This document shows positions 1-8,487 of a stretch of DNA of 64,000 bases, in pieces (positions within the stretch are counted from its first letter, which is position 1; each line of letters begins with the position of its first letter). The position numbers and the translations under genes are program-made. Origin of the DNA: an uncultured Sulfitobacter sp. (lineage in GTDB: Bacteria > Pseudomonadota > Alphaproteobacteria > Rhodobacterales > Rhodobacteraceae); assembly GCA_905182645.1 (NCBI GenBank), contig CAJJCJ010000010.1, forward strand, positions 1-64,000, in the 5' to 3' direction. The notes beneath the pieces were generated by a model, which was given only the letters and a program-made list of their open reading frames with translations, was not told the origin of the DNA and made no database searches.

Positions 1-559
1 GATGCCAGAAAGAATACGCCTCTGAGTTTGTACCGTAACACCCAAGCCAGCAAGGTACGTCCTGACAGCTCTAGTATGAATGTCCGTCTGAGTATTTAAA
101 TTGAACCACAAACCTCTCAACATCACTACGAAACATAGCAATAGTCTTGGGTGCTAGGGTAAGGCCCCTACTCCACTCATCAATGTAGCGAGGAAGATGG
201 ATCACTTCGCCTGTGATCTCTTTAACCCTTTGAATACTAATGCCCTCGTCAGCAGCAATTTGTCGTAGTTCATATTTAGGATCAACGTCTTGGTAGATGA
301 TCTGGCCTTTATACTCGCCAATTGGCTCTCTACCCAATGTTAATAGTTGCTTGTAGGCAGCAGAGAGGAGGTCGTTGTCAGCTACAATGGCCTTCCACTC
401 GCTAACCAGCCGCAAGGCTAAGGGCTGGGCTACCCTGAGACTGTCTGTTTGAAGTGTCTGCTTGAAGCGTATCTTACCACCGAACCTGTGGCGCTGGGCC
501 TTAGGGATTGTGTAGACTGCAAACCAAGTGTTGTGTTGCTTCTCAAGGTACGTTGGCAT
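1..559 (-). pseudogene. Tyrosine recombinase (integrase), N-terminal part, frameshifted
   Basis: The open frame 71-559 encodes 162 residues starting MPTYLEKQHNTWFAVY, the N-terminal region typical of DUF6538-type phage/island integrases: a short beta-rich DNA-contacting segment, then a helical part ending VERFVVQF. The frame stops at 71. In the neighbouring frame, just before the stop and continuing to the window edge, the sequence reads IHTRAVRTYLAGLGVTV, which is what the core-binding domain of such an integrase should look like next. I infer a frame change at about 75-85; the catalytic domain lies left of the window. It points away from an attachment-like sequence at 651-668, as integrases at element ends usually do. 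Whether the frame change is real or a sequence error cannot be told here. Confidence 0.75.
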
Positions 560-568
560 TTGATGTTT

Positions 569-593
569 TACCCTAGGTATTTACCCTAGGTAT
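569..593. repeat. 12-bp direct repeat in the promoter region of the first integrase
   Basis: TACCCTAGGTAT occurs twice, at 569-580 and 582-593, one base apart, starting 10 bases upstream of the integrase start. Each copy is nearly palindromic. Position and spacing suit an operator or an arm-type integrase site; no regulator can be named. Confidence 0.55.
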
Positions 594-650
594 CATCTAC
601 AAAGCCCAACAATACAAGGAAATAAAGGGATTAAGTGTCTTTGTCGTAGT

Positions 651-668
651 ATCCCTGCGTCTCCGCCA
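651..668 (+). other. tRNA 3'-end-like sequence, candidate attachment (att) core
   Basis: ATCCCTGCGTCTCCGCCA resembles the T-arm/acceptor end of a tRNA including CCA. It matches the 3' end of the tRNA-Ser of this window (15182-15271) at 16 of 18 positions, but no tRNA body precedes it. It lies about 90 bp upstream of an integrase that faces away from it, the usual arrangement at the distal end of an element inserted into a tRNA gene. The att role is inference. Confidence 0.45.
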
Positions 669-1162
669 TTAATAAATGCAAGCTCCTGATTTAGATAGAT
701 TAATTGTTAATCTACTAATGTATCCCCCACAACGACCCCCACAAATAAATTAGGACTGGATCAAGGTCGCTTCATATATATGTCATCCGAGCAGCGTTTT
801 GAATTTTACCTTGAGATAAAAGGATGTTTGAAAACTGCGTGATTTGGAAAATGGAGCAAAATAATCATGAAAGATACGATGTCTTCTCAATCTACAATGG
901 TCGGTTCATAACTAGGGCTAGATAAAAACACTGTCGGAACCGAGGCTGCAAATGCCCGGTAGGACAAAGGCAACGATGATATGCACCCCACCAGCGGGCG
1001 GGCGCAACACGCCAACGGCTAACGTCAGCAATCGCCTTAGGGGCTGTTTATCTGTCGGTTTCATGACTGTTGAACTTGCGGTCATTTTGTCCGCGTCGAG
1101 AGCTATGCCCTGTGACCAGTGCCCGTTTTGACAAAAAACTCCTACGGATTACTTAAACAGGT

Positions 1163-1486
1163 ATGACCCACCCGCAAACCCGAACCGCAGACCTTGTATC
1201 GCGCTACATGGTGCTCACCAGAGAGATCATGCCGGACCTTGCGCGGACCACGCATACGCATTGGCCTGTGCGCAATGATCATTGCTTTCAACGAATTGTT
1301 CTGGACGCCATTTGCAGTGGGATCTGGAATGATCATATCGCGCGCCCTGCTTATAAAAACCTGACACGTGATCAAGGAGCAGATGCCGTGAGGATATGTG
1401 AGGACATCTTATCAGGGAAAGCTGATTTGGCGCAGATGAACAGGCAATCCCTGATTTGGCGCGGTAAGAAACACCAAAACACATAA
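1163..1486 (+). CDS. Conserved small protein of unknown function
   Basis: The ORF encodes 107 residues. The central part (HTHWPVRNDHCFQRIVLDA, then residues around IWNDHIARPAYKNLT) has the look of a small conserved Rhodobacterales protein: Trp-, His- and Arg-rich with no low-complexity stretches. C-terminal SLIWRGK fits the same family as I remember it; database copies are sometimes mislabelled as acetyltransferases, but no GNAT motif is visible. There is no signal peptide or membrane segment. It precedes pseudoazurin by 133 bp on the same strand, so the two may be functionally linked, but a separate promoter for pseudoazurin is likely. Function is not assignable. Confidence 0.65.
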   Translation: MTHPQTRTADLVSRYMVLTREIMPDLARTTHTHWPVRNDHCFQRIVLDAICSGIWNDHIARPAYKNLTRDQGADAVRICEDILSGKADLAQMNRQSLIWRGKKHQNT

Positions 1487-1619
1487 ACAATCGTTACAGC
1501 TCATCTCCCCAAAGTTCAGCACATTTTGTGCGCCCATGTGCCAAACTGTCGCCCTGTCTGGATCATCGCGTTCACGGCCTTAAGTGTGGATCGGACATAA
1601 ACACTTGGAGAAGTAAAAA

Positions 1620-2066
1620 ATGCGTACACTTTTGTTGTCAGCCGCACTGCTTGTTGGATCTTCTGTCGCAGCTTTTGCTGAAACGATCGAAATTCAGATG
1701 CTGAATGAAAACGAAGCCGGTGAGAAAATGGTGTTTAGCCAAGAGTTAATCCGCGCCGAGGTCGGAGATGTGATCCGTTTTGTACCAACAGACCGATCGC
1801 ACAACGCGCAATCCGTGAAGGGTGCGTTGCCAGAAGGGCAAGAAGCCTTCAAAGGCAGAATGAATCAAGAAATCGAATATGCGGTGACTGAAACTGGTCT
1901 GACAGCGGTTGTGTGTCAACCACACCAGACAATGGGAATGGTCGCATTAATCGTCGTCGGTAATGATGTAAGCAATGCAGACGAAATCTTGGATGCACGT
2001 CTGCGCGGCAAGGGCAAAGACAAGATCAAAGCACTGATTGAAGAGGCAATCGCTACACAATCATAG
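1620..2066 (+). CDS. Pseudoazurin-like type 1 copper protein
   Basis: A periplasmic blue-copper electron carrier of 148 residues. Residues 1-20 are a signal peptide ending AFAET. The mature part shows the cupredoxin ligands in order: a His in TDRSHNAQS (about residue 60), then VCQPHQTMGM (about 98-107), giving Cys, His three later and Met five after that, exactly the pseudoazurin spacing. The residue before the Cys is Val rather than the usual Lys. The C-terminal helical tail after the Met ligand is also typical. Known pseudoazurins pass electrons to nitrite or nitrous oxide reductase, or to cytochrome oxidases; no denitrification gene is visible here, so the partner is unknown. A GGAG ribosome-binding site lies about 10 bp upstream of the ATG. 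Confidence 0.9.
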   Translation: MRTLLLSAALLVGSSVAAFAETIEIQMLNENEAGEKMVFSQELIRAEVGDVIRFVPTDRSHNAQSVKGALPEGQEAFKGRMNQEIEYAVTETGLTAVVCQPHQTMGMVALIVVGNDVSNADEILDARLRGKGKDKIKALIEEAIATQS

Positions 2067-2251
2067 TGTAAAAATGAGGTCAGCTTCCGATATCTAAGTT
2101 AAGAATAAGACCATGGCGGGGTGGCCAGATTGCTCCGCCATAATACCAAGAACTTTCCGCCCATATTGTGCCGATGTTTAAAGTCCAAACAGAAACTTTA
2201 TCATCTACGGCTAAAATCTTTGGCTTAAAGCAATTAGGCATTAATTTTGTT

Positions 2252-2385
2252 TTACGCCATGACCCCCTTGTTCAGCGTCGACATTTCACACCTACATCAT
2301 CAACCACCTGCTTGCGCGTCAGCACACTGGTCAGTGCGATACGCACTGCATCCCTACGAAATTCGCCCGCCCGTTTCAGTCTCAT
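2252..2385 (-). pseudogene. IS3-family transposase OrfA, N-terminal remnant with frameshift
   Basis: An AGGAGA ribosome-binding site precedes ATG at 2385. The product starts MRLKRAGEFRRDAVRIALTS and continues LTRKQVVDDVGV, the helix-turn-helix start of IS3-family OrfA proteins. The frame then stops at 2272, while the next frame continues MSTLNKGV, the expected following residues, before stopping at 2252. The rest of OrfA is missing. It is a dead fragment, downstream (on the minus strand) of a leftover OrfB end. Confidence 0.85.
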
Positions 2386-2491
2386 AGTTCATCTCCTTTG
2401 TTCCAGTAAATGCTATCAAATGAGCGGCATCAAACAGCGACTGGCCCAGAACTTCCCAGAGCTATTGACCTGCCCCCCGAGGCTCCCTCAT

Positions 2492-2767
2492 TCATAACGA
2501 GAGTTTGCGGGTTTGGATTTCATATTCTTCGTCGTCAGTTTGAGCAAGCGCGTCGTGTGCGGAGCCCTCAAATTGCTCAAGCGCTCGGCGCGCTTCAGCG
2601 GGTGTTTGGTTGCCCAGAGATGAGTGCGGTCTGACGTTGTTGTAATCGTATCGCCAAAGGGCCAGTTTGCGGCGGGCATCGTCTAACGTATCGAAGATTT
2701 CCTCGTTCAGCAGCTCGTCTCTCAGGCTGCCATTGAAGCTTTCGATGAAGCCATTCTGCTGTTTTAT
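2492..2767 (-). pseudogene. IS3-family transposase OrfB, C-terminal remnant
   Basis: The minus-strand frame reads QQNGFIESFNGSLRDELLNE, later YDYNNVRPHSSLGNQTPAEA, the end of the DDE integrase-like domain of IS3-family OrfB, including the catalytic Glu in FIESFNG and the RPHSSLG motif. It ends with TGA at 2492-2494. Everything upstream of about 2767 (the rest of the DDE domain) is replaced by unrelated AT-rich DNA. At 2466 the plus strand reads TGACCTGCCCCCC, a typical IS3-type terminal inverted repeat, so the true element end is preserved. Confidence 0.88.
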
Positions 2768-3060
2768 TACAATATAATATAGGGATAAAAGAGCCTAATG
2801 AACTAATCTGGAATAATAGTTATGCGGACTGCGTATCCGCTAATAAAACACGTTTCTTTATTGATTTTAAACGTTTAATACGTCCTCTGGACGTTTGGGG
2901 TATCTGTGCCTCCACCGCCATACCGCTCTCGCTGTCGTATTTGTATCAAAAATTTGGTGTTTGAATTAATGTTACCGACAGAGAGCTGACAGCGATTCCT
3001 AAGTACAATCCATGCATGTCCCGCGGATGACGTCAGTATGAGTACCCGCCGATTGCGCCC
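2768..3060. other. Gene-free AT-rich stretch after IS debris
   Basis: No coding sequence seen. TATCTGTGCCTCCACCGCCA at 2901-2920 weakly resembles a tRNA 3' end, but I could not support an attachment site. The stretch lies directly downstream of the histidine kinase gene, where a partner gene might have been. Confidence 0.4.
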
Positions 3061-4380
3061 TTATCGCGCCAATACCAATTCAGCTTTTAGGCCGCCAAGC
3101 CGGGCACTGTCGCCTAGCCGCAGCAATCCGCCGTGGTTGCGCGCAATATCGGCCACAATCGACAAACCAAGTCCCACGCCCGTTCCTTTGTCTTGATTGC
3201 GGGACGGATCAAGTCGGACAAACGGGCTCATCGCGGCCTCTCGGCTCGTCGCTGGAATACCGGGCCCGTCGTCTTCCACAGTGAACCGCACGGTGCGGTC
3301 GGTAATATCAAGGCAAACTTCGGCTTTTGTCCCATAGCGCAATGCATTTCCAATCAGGTTATCCAACGCACGGCGAACGGCCATCGGGCGCATCGTTATG
3401 TGCTGATCAGGTCCAGTAACCGGCCCCAAAGTCACTGATTGCCCTCCACGTGCAGCGTCGGACACTGCAGCGTCTAAAATTTCACGGGGCATGCATGGTT
3501 CAAGACCATCAAGCGCATCATTTCGGGCGAAATCCAGAAACCCATCAAGCAATTCCTGCATGTCGTCGACATCACGCATTATTGCGTCTGTGTCCTCACC
3601 GTCTAACATCGACAGTCCCAAGCGTAGCCGTGTGAGCGGAGTTCGCAAATCATGACTGACCCCAGATAACATCATGGTGCGGCTTTGGGTTTGCCGTTCA
3701 ATTTTGTTGCGCATATCAAGAAATGCCATACCTGCGGCACGGACTTCGAGCGCGCCCGTAGGCGAAAACGGCTTAATCCGGCCCTTGCCGTATTCGGTGG
3801 CCGCTGCAGCCAGACGCTTAATCGGACGCAATTGGTTGCGTAAAAAGAAGTAAGCAATGGTGGTCATAATGGCACCCATCACAACCATAATAACCAGCAA
3901 TTGATGAGGATTTGCGACCGACACACGGCCTCTTTGAAACGACAGATACGTTGTTCCGTGTCTGGTCTGCATCCATATTTGCACGCGCCTTCGGTCGGTA
4001 AGCGACACTACGGCCACTTCGGGTACGCCAATCCGCAAGGTATCAATTACGATCTTCCCTGTCAGGTCTACAAATCGGATTTCATCAGACGCAGGTGCTG
4101 TGTCCACAGGGAGACTGGCTGTAATTTCCAGCGCGGCGCCAGTGTTTTCTGCAATTTGGCCGGCGGCTTGGGCATCACGTGCTGCGTCGATCGCATCGCG
4201 CAAAAACCGCAGCTCAATATTAACGGCACTTGTCATTGAACGCGTGACACCGTCAATATGGCGTTGAATAAACACCACTGTCACAAGTAACTGCAAAGTC
4301 AGAACAGGCAAAATCAATATAAGAGCGGCGCGGCCATAAAGACCGCGTGGCATATAATTTTTGATCCAAGCCCAAAACAT
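3061..4380 (-). CDS. EnvZ-like sensor histidine kinase
   Basis: A membrane two-component sensor of 439 residues. TM1 spans about residues 17-36 (ALILILPVLTLQLLVTVVFI), a periplasmic loop follows to about 160, and TM2 spans about 163-182. A HAMP segment with RNQLRPIKRL leads to the dimerisation/phosphoacceptor box SGVSHDLRTPLTRLRLG (His about 244). The ATP-binding part shows the N box DNLIGNALRYG, the G1 box VEDDGPGIP and the G2 box GTGVGLGLSI. No response regulator is adjacent: downstream is IS debris and upstream is a divergent hydrolase. In relatives such EnvZ-type kinases usually sit beside an OmpR-type regulator, so the partner may have been lost or lie elsewhere. The kinase itself looks intact. 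Confidence 0.88.
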   Translation of the reverse strand: MFWAWIKNYMPRGLYGRAALILILPVLTLQLLVTVVFIQRHIDGVTRSMTSAVNIELRFLRDAIDAARDAQAAGQIAENTGAALEITASLPVDTAPASDEIRFVDLTGKIVIDTLRIGVPEVAVVSLTDRRRVQIWMQTRHGTTYLSFQRGRVSVANPHQLLVIMVVMGAIMTTIAYFFLRNQLRPIKRLAAAATEYGKGRIKPFSPTGALEVRAAGMAFLDMRNKIERQTQSRTMMLSGVSHDLRTPLTRLRLGLSMLDGEDTDAIMRDVDDMQELLDGFLDFARNDALDGLEPCMPREILDAAVSDAARGGQSVTLGPVTGPDQHITMRPMAVRRALDNLIGNALRYGTKAEVCLDITDRTVRFTVEDDGPGIPATSREAAMSPFVRLDPSRNQDKGTGVGLGLSIVADIARNHGGLLRLGDSARLGGLKAELVLAR

Positions 4381-4428
4381 AAGGTCGAGGCTATCGCTTG
4401 GGGCCGTCCGGCGAAAGGGTCGATCACC

Positions 4429-5337
4429 ATGTCAGATCAGGAATTTAATCCGGTTGCAGGTCACCCCGTTCATCTGGCAGACGGATTACGGCTGATTTTG
4501 GCCCCCAATCCGTCGCCGATGACCTATCAGGGTACCAACACCTATCTGCTTGGACACAAATCAATTGCTGTGATCGATCCCGGCCCAGACAACGATGAAC
4601 ACCTCGCAGCAATACATGCCGCGGCGGGTGATGGTGACATTAGTTATATCATCGTAACACACGCTCACCTCGACCATTCACCGCTGGCAAGAAGGCTGTC
4701 GACGCAGACAGGTGCGCCGATATACGGTTACGGCCCCGCTGTTGCAGGACGCAGCGCCATTATGCAACGGCTCGCGGGGCAAGGCCTCGCAGGCGGTGGC
4801 GAAGGCATCGATGTGGATTTTGGGCCCGATGTGGTCATCGCGTCCGGCGATTGCGTCATCACCGATGAGTGGACCCTAGAAGCCCTGCATACCCCTGGCC
4901 ATATTGGTAACCACCTTTGTTTAATCTGGGGCGACACTGTCTTCACGGGTGATCATGTGATGGGATGGGCGTCGTCGCTGGTGTCGCCACCCGACGGTGA
5001 TCTGACTGACTTCATGTCCTCTTGCGAAAAGTTGGCGCGGATCGACGCACGCATTTATTTTCCTGGACACGGGGCACCAGTGACCAATCCGAAAGAGCGG
5101 ATCGCATGGCTTATCGCGCACCGTCGCCGGCGTGAAACGCAAATTTTGGGCACGCTTACATCTGTCGGGCAAACTGTAGATCAGATTACGCTGGCGGTTT
5201 ATAAAGACGTAAGCCCTGTTCTTATCCCTGCTGCCAAACGAAATGTGTTCGCGCATCTCGTGGACCTGCAGCAGAGAGGTCAAATCACAGCGCACCCCGA
5301 CCTTCAAAGTGATGCAGTTTTCACGGCAAAAAATTAA
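4429..5337 (+). CDS. MBL-fold metallohydrolase (LACTB2-like)
   Basis: A 302-residue metallo-beta-lactamase-fold hydrolase. Metal-binding motifs are present: THAHLDHS (HxHxDH, about residue 78), a His in HTPGHIGNH (about 153), an Asp in FTGDHVMGW and the terminal FPGHG His. The N-terminal NPSPMTYQGTNTYLLG and the C-terminal winged-helix-like tail match the LACTB2-like group, whose members hydrolyse thioesters or RNA; the substrate here is unknown. It is divergent from the histidine kinase with 48 bp between starts, so their promoters overlap. Confidence 0.88.
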   Translation: MSDQEFNPVAGHPVHLADGLRLILAPNPSPMTYQGTNTYLLGHKSIAVIDPGPDNDEHLAAIHAAAGDGDISYIIVTHAHLDHSPLARRLSTQTGAPIYGYGPAVAGRSAIMQRLAGQGLAGGGEGIDVDFGPDVVIASGDCVITDEWTLEALHTPGHIGNHLCLIWGDTVFTGDHVMGWASSLVSPPDGDLTDFMSSCEKLARIDARIYFPGHGAPVTNPKERIAWLIAHRRRRETQILGTLTSVGQTVDQITLAVYKDVSPVLIPAAKRNVFAHLVDLQQRGQITAHPDLQSDAVFTAKN

Positions 5338-5401
5338 ACCTCTAAACTGCAAAAAACCCTCTGGACGCCATCAATCCGCATTGCTATATCGCCCATAGTG
5401 T

Positions 5402-5476
5402 TCCGGCGTAGCTCAGTGGTAGAGCAGTTGACTGTTAATCAATTTGTCGTAGGTTCGACCCCTACCGCCGGAGCCA
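5402..5476 (+). tRNA. tRNA-Asn (anticodon GTT)
   Basis: Cloverleaf: acceptor TCCGGCG pairs with CGCCGGA, the D arm contains GCTCAGTGGTAGAGC, the anticodon loop is CTGTTAA (anticodon GTT), and the T arm contains GTAGGTTCGACCCCTAC. Discriminator G and encoded CCA end at 5476. An integrase gene starts 97 bp downstream in the same direction, the classic tRNA-island junction. Confidence 0.97.
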
Positions 5477-5572
5477 TTTTACCGCAAAAACCCTTTATAA
5501 TGCAGTATTTGTTGACCTTTTGGGCTACTCGGTACACAAACTCGGTACACATTCGGTACACAGGTTTTGTAA

Positions 5573-7111
5573 ATGGCCCCCAAACTCAGTTATCTTTTCG
5601 AGTCACCTAGAGGCTATTTTGAGTACAGGCGTAGAGTGCCTAAGAAGCTCCAAGTTCACTTTCCCAGAACGGCAAAGGGTGAACTGATGACTGAATGGAA
5701 GCAATCTTTAGATACCAACAACAGTGCTGTCACTCACAGACGTTGGGTAGCAGAGACTGAACGCTTTGAAGCGGCTAAAGCCTTAGCTGAGAAGCTGTAT
5801 GGGCAACCTACTAGCAAATCAGACATGTTACAGTCTGCCGTTTTCTCAGCTAAACAGATGGCAGTGCATTACGGTGTTCATCCCGATCAAGCCCCTACCC
5901 TAAGTCACAACGCTACTGATGATGAAATCAATGCGTTCAAACAAGTTACTCGTGATTGGAATTACTCTGTCAAAGATCACAAAGACCTAATCCTTGATAC
6001 GATGATCCACGAAGATGTTGATGAAGAACAACGAGCCAAGGACTATAAAGAAGGTCGCTGGGGGCAAGATGGCTATCAGATACCTCGTAAAGAATTAGAT
6101 CAAAACCACCCATTAGTTGCTCAACTGGCAGTCCTGTCTGGCGATGTAGACACAACGATGTCCTCAACATGGGCCGATGCAACAGAGTTATACATCAAAA
6201 CAAACAAACGACATAAGAAGCGGTTACCTGACAAAGAAGCAAAGTGGGAAGTTAAGACACGTGCGCTGCTTGATAGGTTTGCCTCTGCTATGAATGGTCC
6301 GAACACCAAGCTAGATGACTTAGACAGACAAGTCGTGTCCGACTGGATGTGGAATACTTATCCCAAGGCTGGAACCAGAAATCGTTACAACAATACGTTC
6401 TCTGCGGTAATCAACTGCTGGAATACAGAGATGAAGGGAAAGAACGTATTCAACCCTTTCGCTGGGCTGTCTAACAAAGTGTTAGAAAAGGAAGAAGCAC
6501 TAGGTCGCAGGTCGTTCAAACCAGATGAGTGGTTCTCTTACTTATCGAACATAAACAATTGCTTGAATAATGAACTTAAAGTAATTGGACTGCTGATGCT
6601 GTTCACAGGATGCAGGACAAGTGAAGCTGCTGGACTTCAAGTTAAAGACCTAAAACTCGGTACAAACTTGCCTCACGTTATATTTCGTACAAGCTCAATA
6701 CGCCGTATGGACAAGAGTGATATGGAACGAGCAGTCCCACTCCTAGCACCTCTACTTGATGCCCTTAGAGGCTATGGCACACCTCCTGCCAGCGATGCTC
6801 CAGTATTCCCAAACTACTACACTGCGAAGGGACACGAAAACGCCTCTACAGCACTTCGGTACATCGTTAGGTCTATCACTGGCATAAAGGATAAAGATGT
6901 TGTCCCTTACTCTGCCAGACACACATTCAAGGATAGAGCTACGGCTGCTTCAGTTGATCCCTCTCGTGCTGAGTACATTATGGGCCACAAATCTGAAGGT
7001 AGCTCAAAGATACACAAACAATACGGCACAATGACACCACCCGAAGTGCTGCTTGAAGACATGACTAAGATTTATGATACAGTTGATTGGGGCTATTACG
7101 AGTACACCTGA
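5573..7111 (+). CDS. Site-specific tyrosine integrase (DUF6538 type)
   Basis: A 512-residue integrase of the island. The N-terminal LFESPRGYFEYRRRVPKKLQ is the DUF6538-type DNA-binding start; residues about 200-320 form the core-binding domain; the catalytic domain contains Arg in FTGCRTSEAAGL (about 357), PYSARHTFKDRA (about 447, where the first His of the usual HxxR box is Tyr), IMGHKSEGSSKIHKQYG with the late His and the Tyr nucleophile (about 486). Full-length and apparently active. It probably integrates the island at the 3' end of tRNA-Asn, and is much more AT-rich than the chromosomal genes. The ATG at 5573 gives the expected N-terminus. Confidence 0.93.
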   Translation: MAPKLSYLFESPRGYFEYRRRVPKKLQVHFPRTAKGELMTEWKQSLDTNNSAVTHRRWVAETERFEAAKALAEKLYGQPTSKSDMLQSAVFSAKQMAVHYGVHPDQAPTLSHNATDDEINAFKQVTRDWNYSVKDHKDLILDTMIHEDVDEEQRAKDYKEGRWGQDGYQIPRKELDQNHPLVAQLAVLSGDVDTTMSSTWADATELYIKTNKRHKKRLPDKEAKWEVKTRALLDRFASAMNGPNTKLDDLDRQVVSDWMWNTYPKAGTRNRYNNTFSAVINCWNTEMKGKNVFNPFAGLSNKVLEKEEALGRRSFKPDEWFSYLSNINNCLNNELKVIGLLMLFTGCRTSEAAGLQVKDLKLGTNLPHVIFRTSSIRRMDKSDMERAVPLLAPLLDALRGYGTPPASDAPVFPNYYTAKGHENASTALRYIVRSITGIKDKDVVPYSARHTFKDRATAASVDPSRAEYIMGHKSEGSSKIHKQYGTMTPPEVLLEDMTKIYDTVDWGYYEYT

Positions 7112-7643
7112 TTTAAATCGTACCAAAGTGGCAATGTAACAAATGTTACAATGGCTCCAACTCAAGATCACCAAAATCAACAGCTTATTTGAGCTAATGG
7201 TCACGTCTAAAGTTTTGTAGGTTGCAACCTACTTTTCCGTGGTGGTGATCGTGGAAACCAGTACCAGAGTGGCAATGACGCAATAGCAGCATCAGCTCCA
7301 TCTCAAGAAGATCACACAGAAGCCCCTGAGAAGCCCTGTAAAGGCCGCTAGGTGTATCAACACCTGTGTCTAATCTTCAACAACGCTCAGAGGGGCTAAT
7401 ATCGACTGTGAGAGGCATCTGTGTCGCTGGAAGTTAACCTTTAGGTTAAATCTAGCATCAGGATGGCCCTGAGAGGCTCTGTAAGGCACCCTACAGTGCG
7501 TCTAGGTTATTTCATAGATAAGCACTAGGTAATTGACTTAATGGCCCTGTATGAGCTTCTTTGAAGCGACGGGCTTTAGTCCTACGTAGCCTCAAGTTTT
7601 TGAACTGAGCAGTAATCAATCAATCTGTGATCTGATCCGAGGT

Positions 7644-7653
7644 AACTTAAGTT
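7644..7653. repeat. AACTTAAGTT palindrome, one of a dispersed set
   Basis: Perfect 10-bp palindrome. Exact copies are at 7644-7653, 9223-9232 and 9291-9300, and a one-mismatch copy at 7821-7830, all in gene-free parts of the island. The two at 9.2 kb are each followed by a similar context (TTACCTCAGAGA and TTATGTCAGAGA without the shared TT), showing a larger duplicated unit. Confidence 0.6.
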
Positions 7654-7838
7654 TGCCTTAAGGTTTGGCAACAAGGAGGCGACCATCCTAAGAAGCGACA
7701 TTCTGGATTACGACCATCAAGAAATATCAACCATCAAGAATATCAATCTGTGAGTGTTCCCCGTACTTGAGTCTGACTTAGGTTATTACATGTTGTTAGT
7801 TGTTACTCATAGGGTGTCTTAACTTAAGTATTACTTAT

Positions 7839-7856
7839 GTTATACTTTAGTATAAC
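7839..7856. promoter_or_regulatory. Operator-like palindrome GTTATACT-N2-AGTATAAC
   Basis: A perfect inverted repeat with a related half-site GTTATAGTAT about 5 bp further on (7861-7870), in an AT-rich tract. It looks like a tandem repressor-binding site or promoter region. No regulator gene is identifiable in the island. Confidence 0.4.
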
Positions 7857-8431
7857 TTCTGTTATAGTATAGGGGAAGAAGCTAACCTATTGAAATATAA
7901 CAATATGGCCCTTCTCATCTGGATTTACAAAAGATAATGATTTCAAGCAGTTAACATTTAGGTAAATTGACCATTTTCAGCACTATTTGAGGTGTTGTTT
8001 GGAAAGTCTGTGGCTACTCTGAGGCACCTAAAGTGATGGTCTTGAGGTCGGGCTGGTCGCCCTAAATGGAATGGCTACGCCATCAATTATGCTTGCTCGG
8101 TTCCTTTCTAATTTATCTTACAACCCTATCCCTTCCTATTGAGATCGTACTTCGCTTCTTTCTGCGAAAGCGAAGCAGCGTTCCCAATATCTCAGGGAAT
8201 TAACGGGTTGACGACAAATCGAAATGAAACCTTCGCGAAAATATGGCTATGATGGAAATCACCCAAAACGGGGATTCTCAGATACAAATAAATAGTTCAT
8301 TTTATGCAATCTTTCTTTCGTTACATATCAACTACTTATGAAATAAATCTGAAATCTAGGTATAACAATACCGAACACAGTCTGGCCCCTTAGGTCAGGC
8401 TAATTCTTCGTTTTACCCCCCTACATTCAAG

Positions 8432-8460
8432 AGAGCCAAAGGCTCGACGGGCTTATGCCC
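8432..8460. repeat. Double-hairpin element, inverted copy at 14915-14943
   Basis: Two adjacent hairpins: GAGCC-AAA-GGCTC (8433-8445) and GGGC-TTAT-GCCC (8449-8460), joined by GA/GAC. The reverse complement recurs at 14915-14943 with 23 identical bases across the unit and a compensated loop change (TAAA for TTAT). A partial copy GACGGGCTTTAGTCC is at 7568-7582. The two full copies lie near the edges of the island's accessory gene block. Confidence 0.65.
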
Positions 8461-8487
8461 TTAATAACCCACACAAGGAGACCTCTC

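Larger units (their letters stand above)
560..1162. other. Gene-free stretch at the edge of the first element
   Basis: Apart from the repeat at 569-593 and the tRNA-like core at 651-668, I see no coding sequence. Base composition changes from AT-rich (about 670-950) to more GC-rich chromosome-like DNA after about 950, consistent with an element border. Confidence 0.5.
2252..2767. mobile_element. IS3-family debris, head-to-tail remnants
   Basis: On the minus strand the order is the end of OrfB, an IS end (2466), about 80 bp, then the start of OrfA. A single IS would have OrfA before OrfB, so this is the junction of two copies in tandem, or the scar of a circular IS3 intermediate that reinserted and was then deleted at both outer sides. 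Neither piece can transpose. Confidence 0.7.
7112..8487. other. 1.4-kb gene-free block with many palindromes and repeats
   Basis: No credible coding sequence on either strand. Seen directly: a diverged duplication (7120-7172 and 7261-7315, beginning GTACCARAGTGGCAATG); a perfect palindrome GTAGGTTGCAACCTAC (7217-7232); a long imperfect inverted repeat AGCCCCTGAG/CTCAGAGGGGCT (7321-7397); TTAACCTTTAGGTTAA (7434-7449); AACTTAAGTT (7644-7653) and AACTTAAGTA (7821-7830); a tandem 17-bp repeat at 7713-7746; GTTATACT/AGTATAAC (7839-7856); a hairpin CTTCGCT/AGCGAAG (about 8150-8175); and the double hairpin 8433-8460. Such density suggests regulatory, replication or structured-RNA function, or decayed mobile DNA. 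I cannot choose. Confidence 0.6.

Noticed and set aside
2901..2920. Possible tRNA 3'-end-like attachment sequence
   Set aside because: Alignment with the 651 site needs gaps and there is no integrase next to it.
5477..5500. AAACCCTTTAT as a definite att core
   Set aside because: Only 11 bp and not part of the tRNA 3' end, so kept as a weak hint only.
7112..8487. Large ornate non-coding RNA (GOLLD/HEARO type)
   Set aside because: Many hairpins, but I could not recognise a conserved motif set; would need a covariance search.
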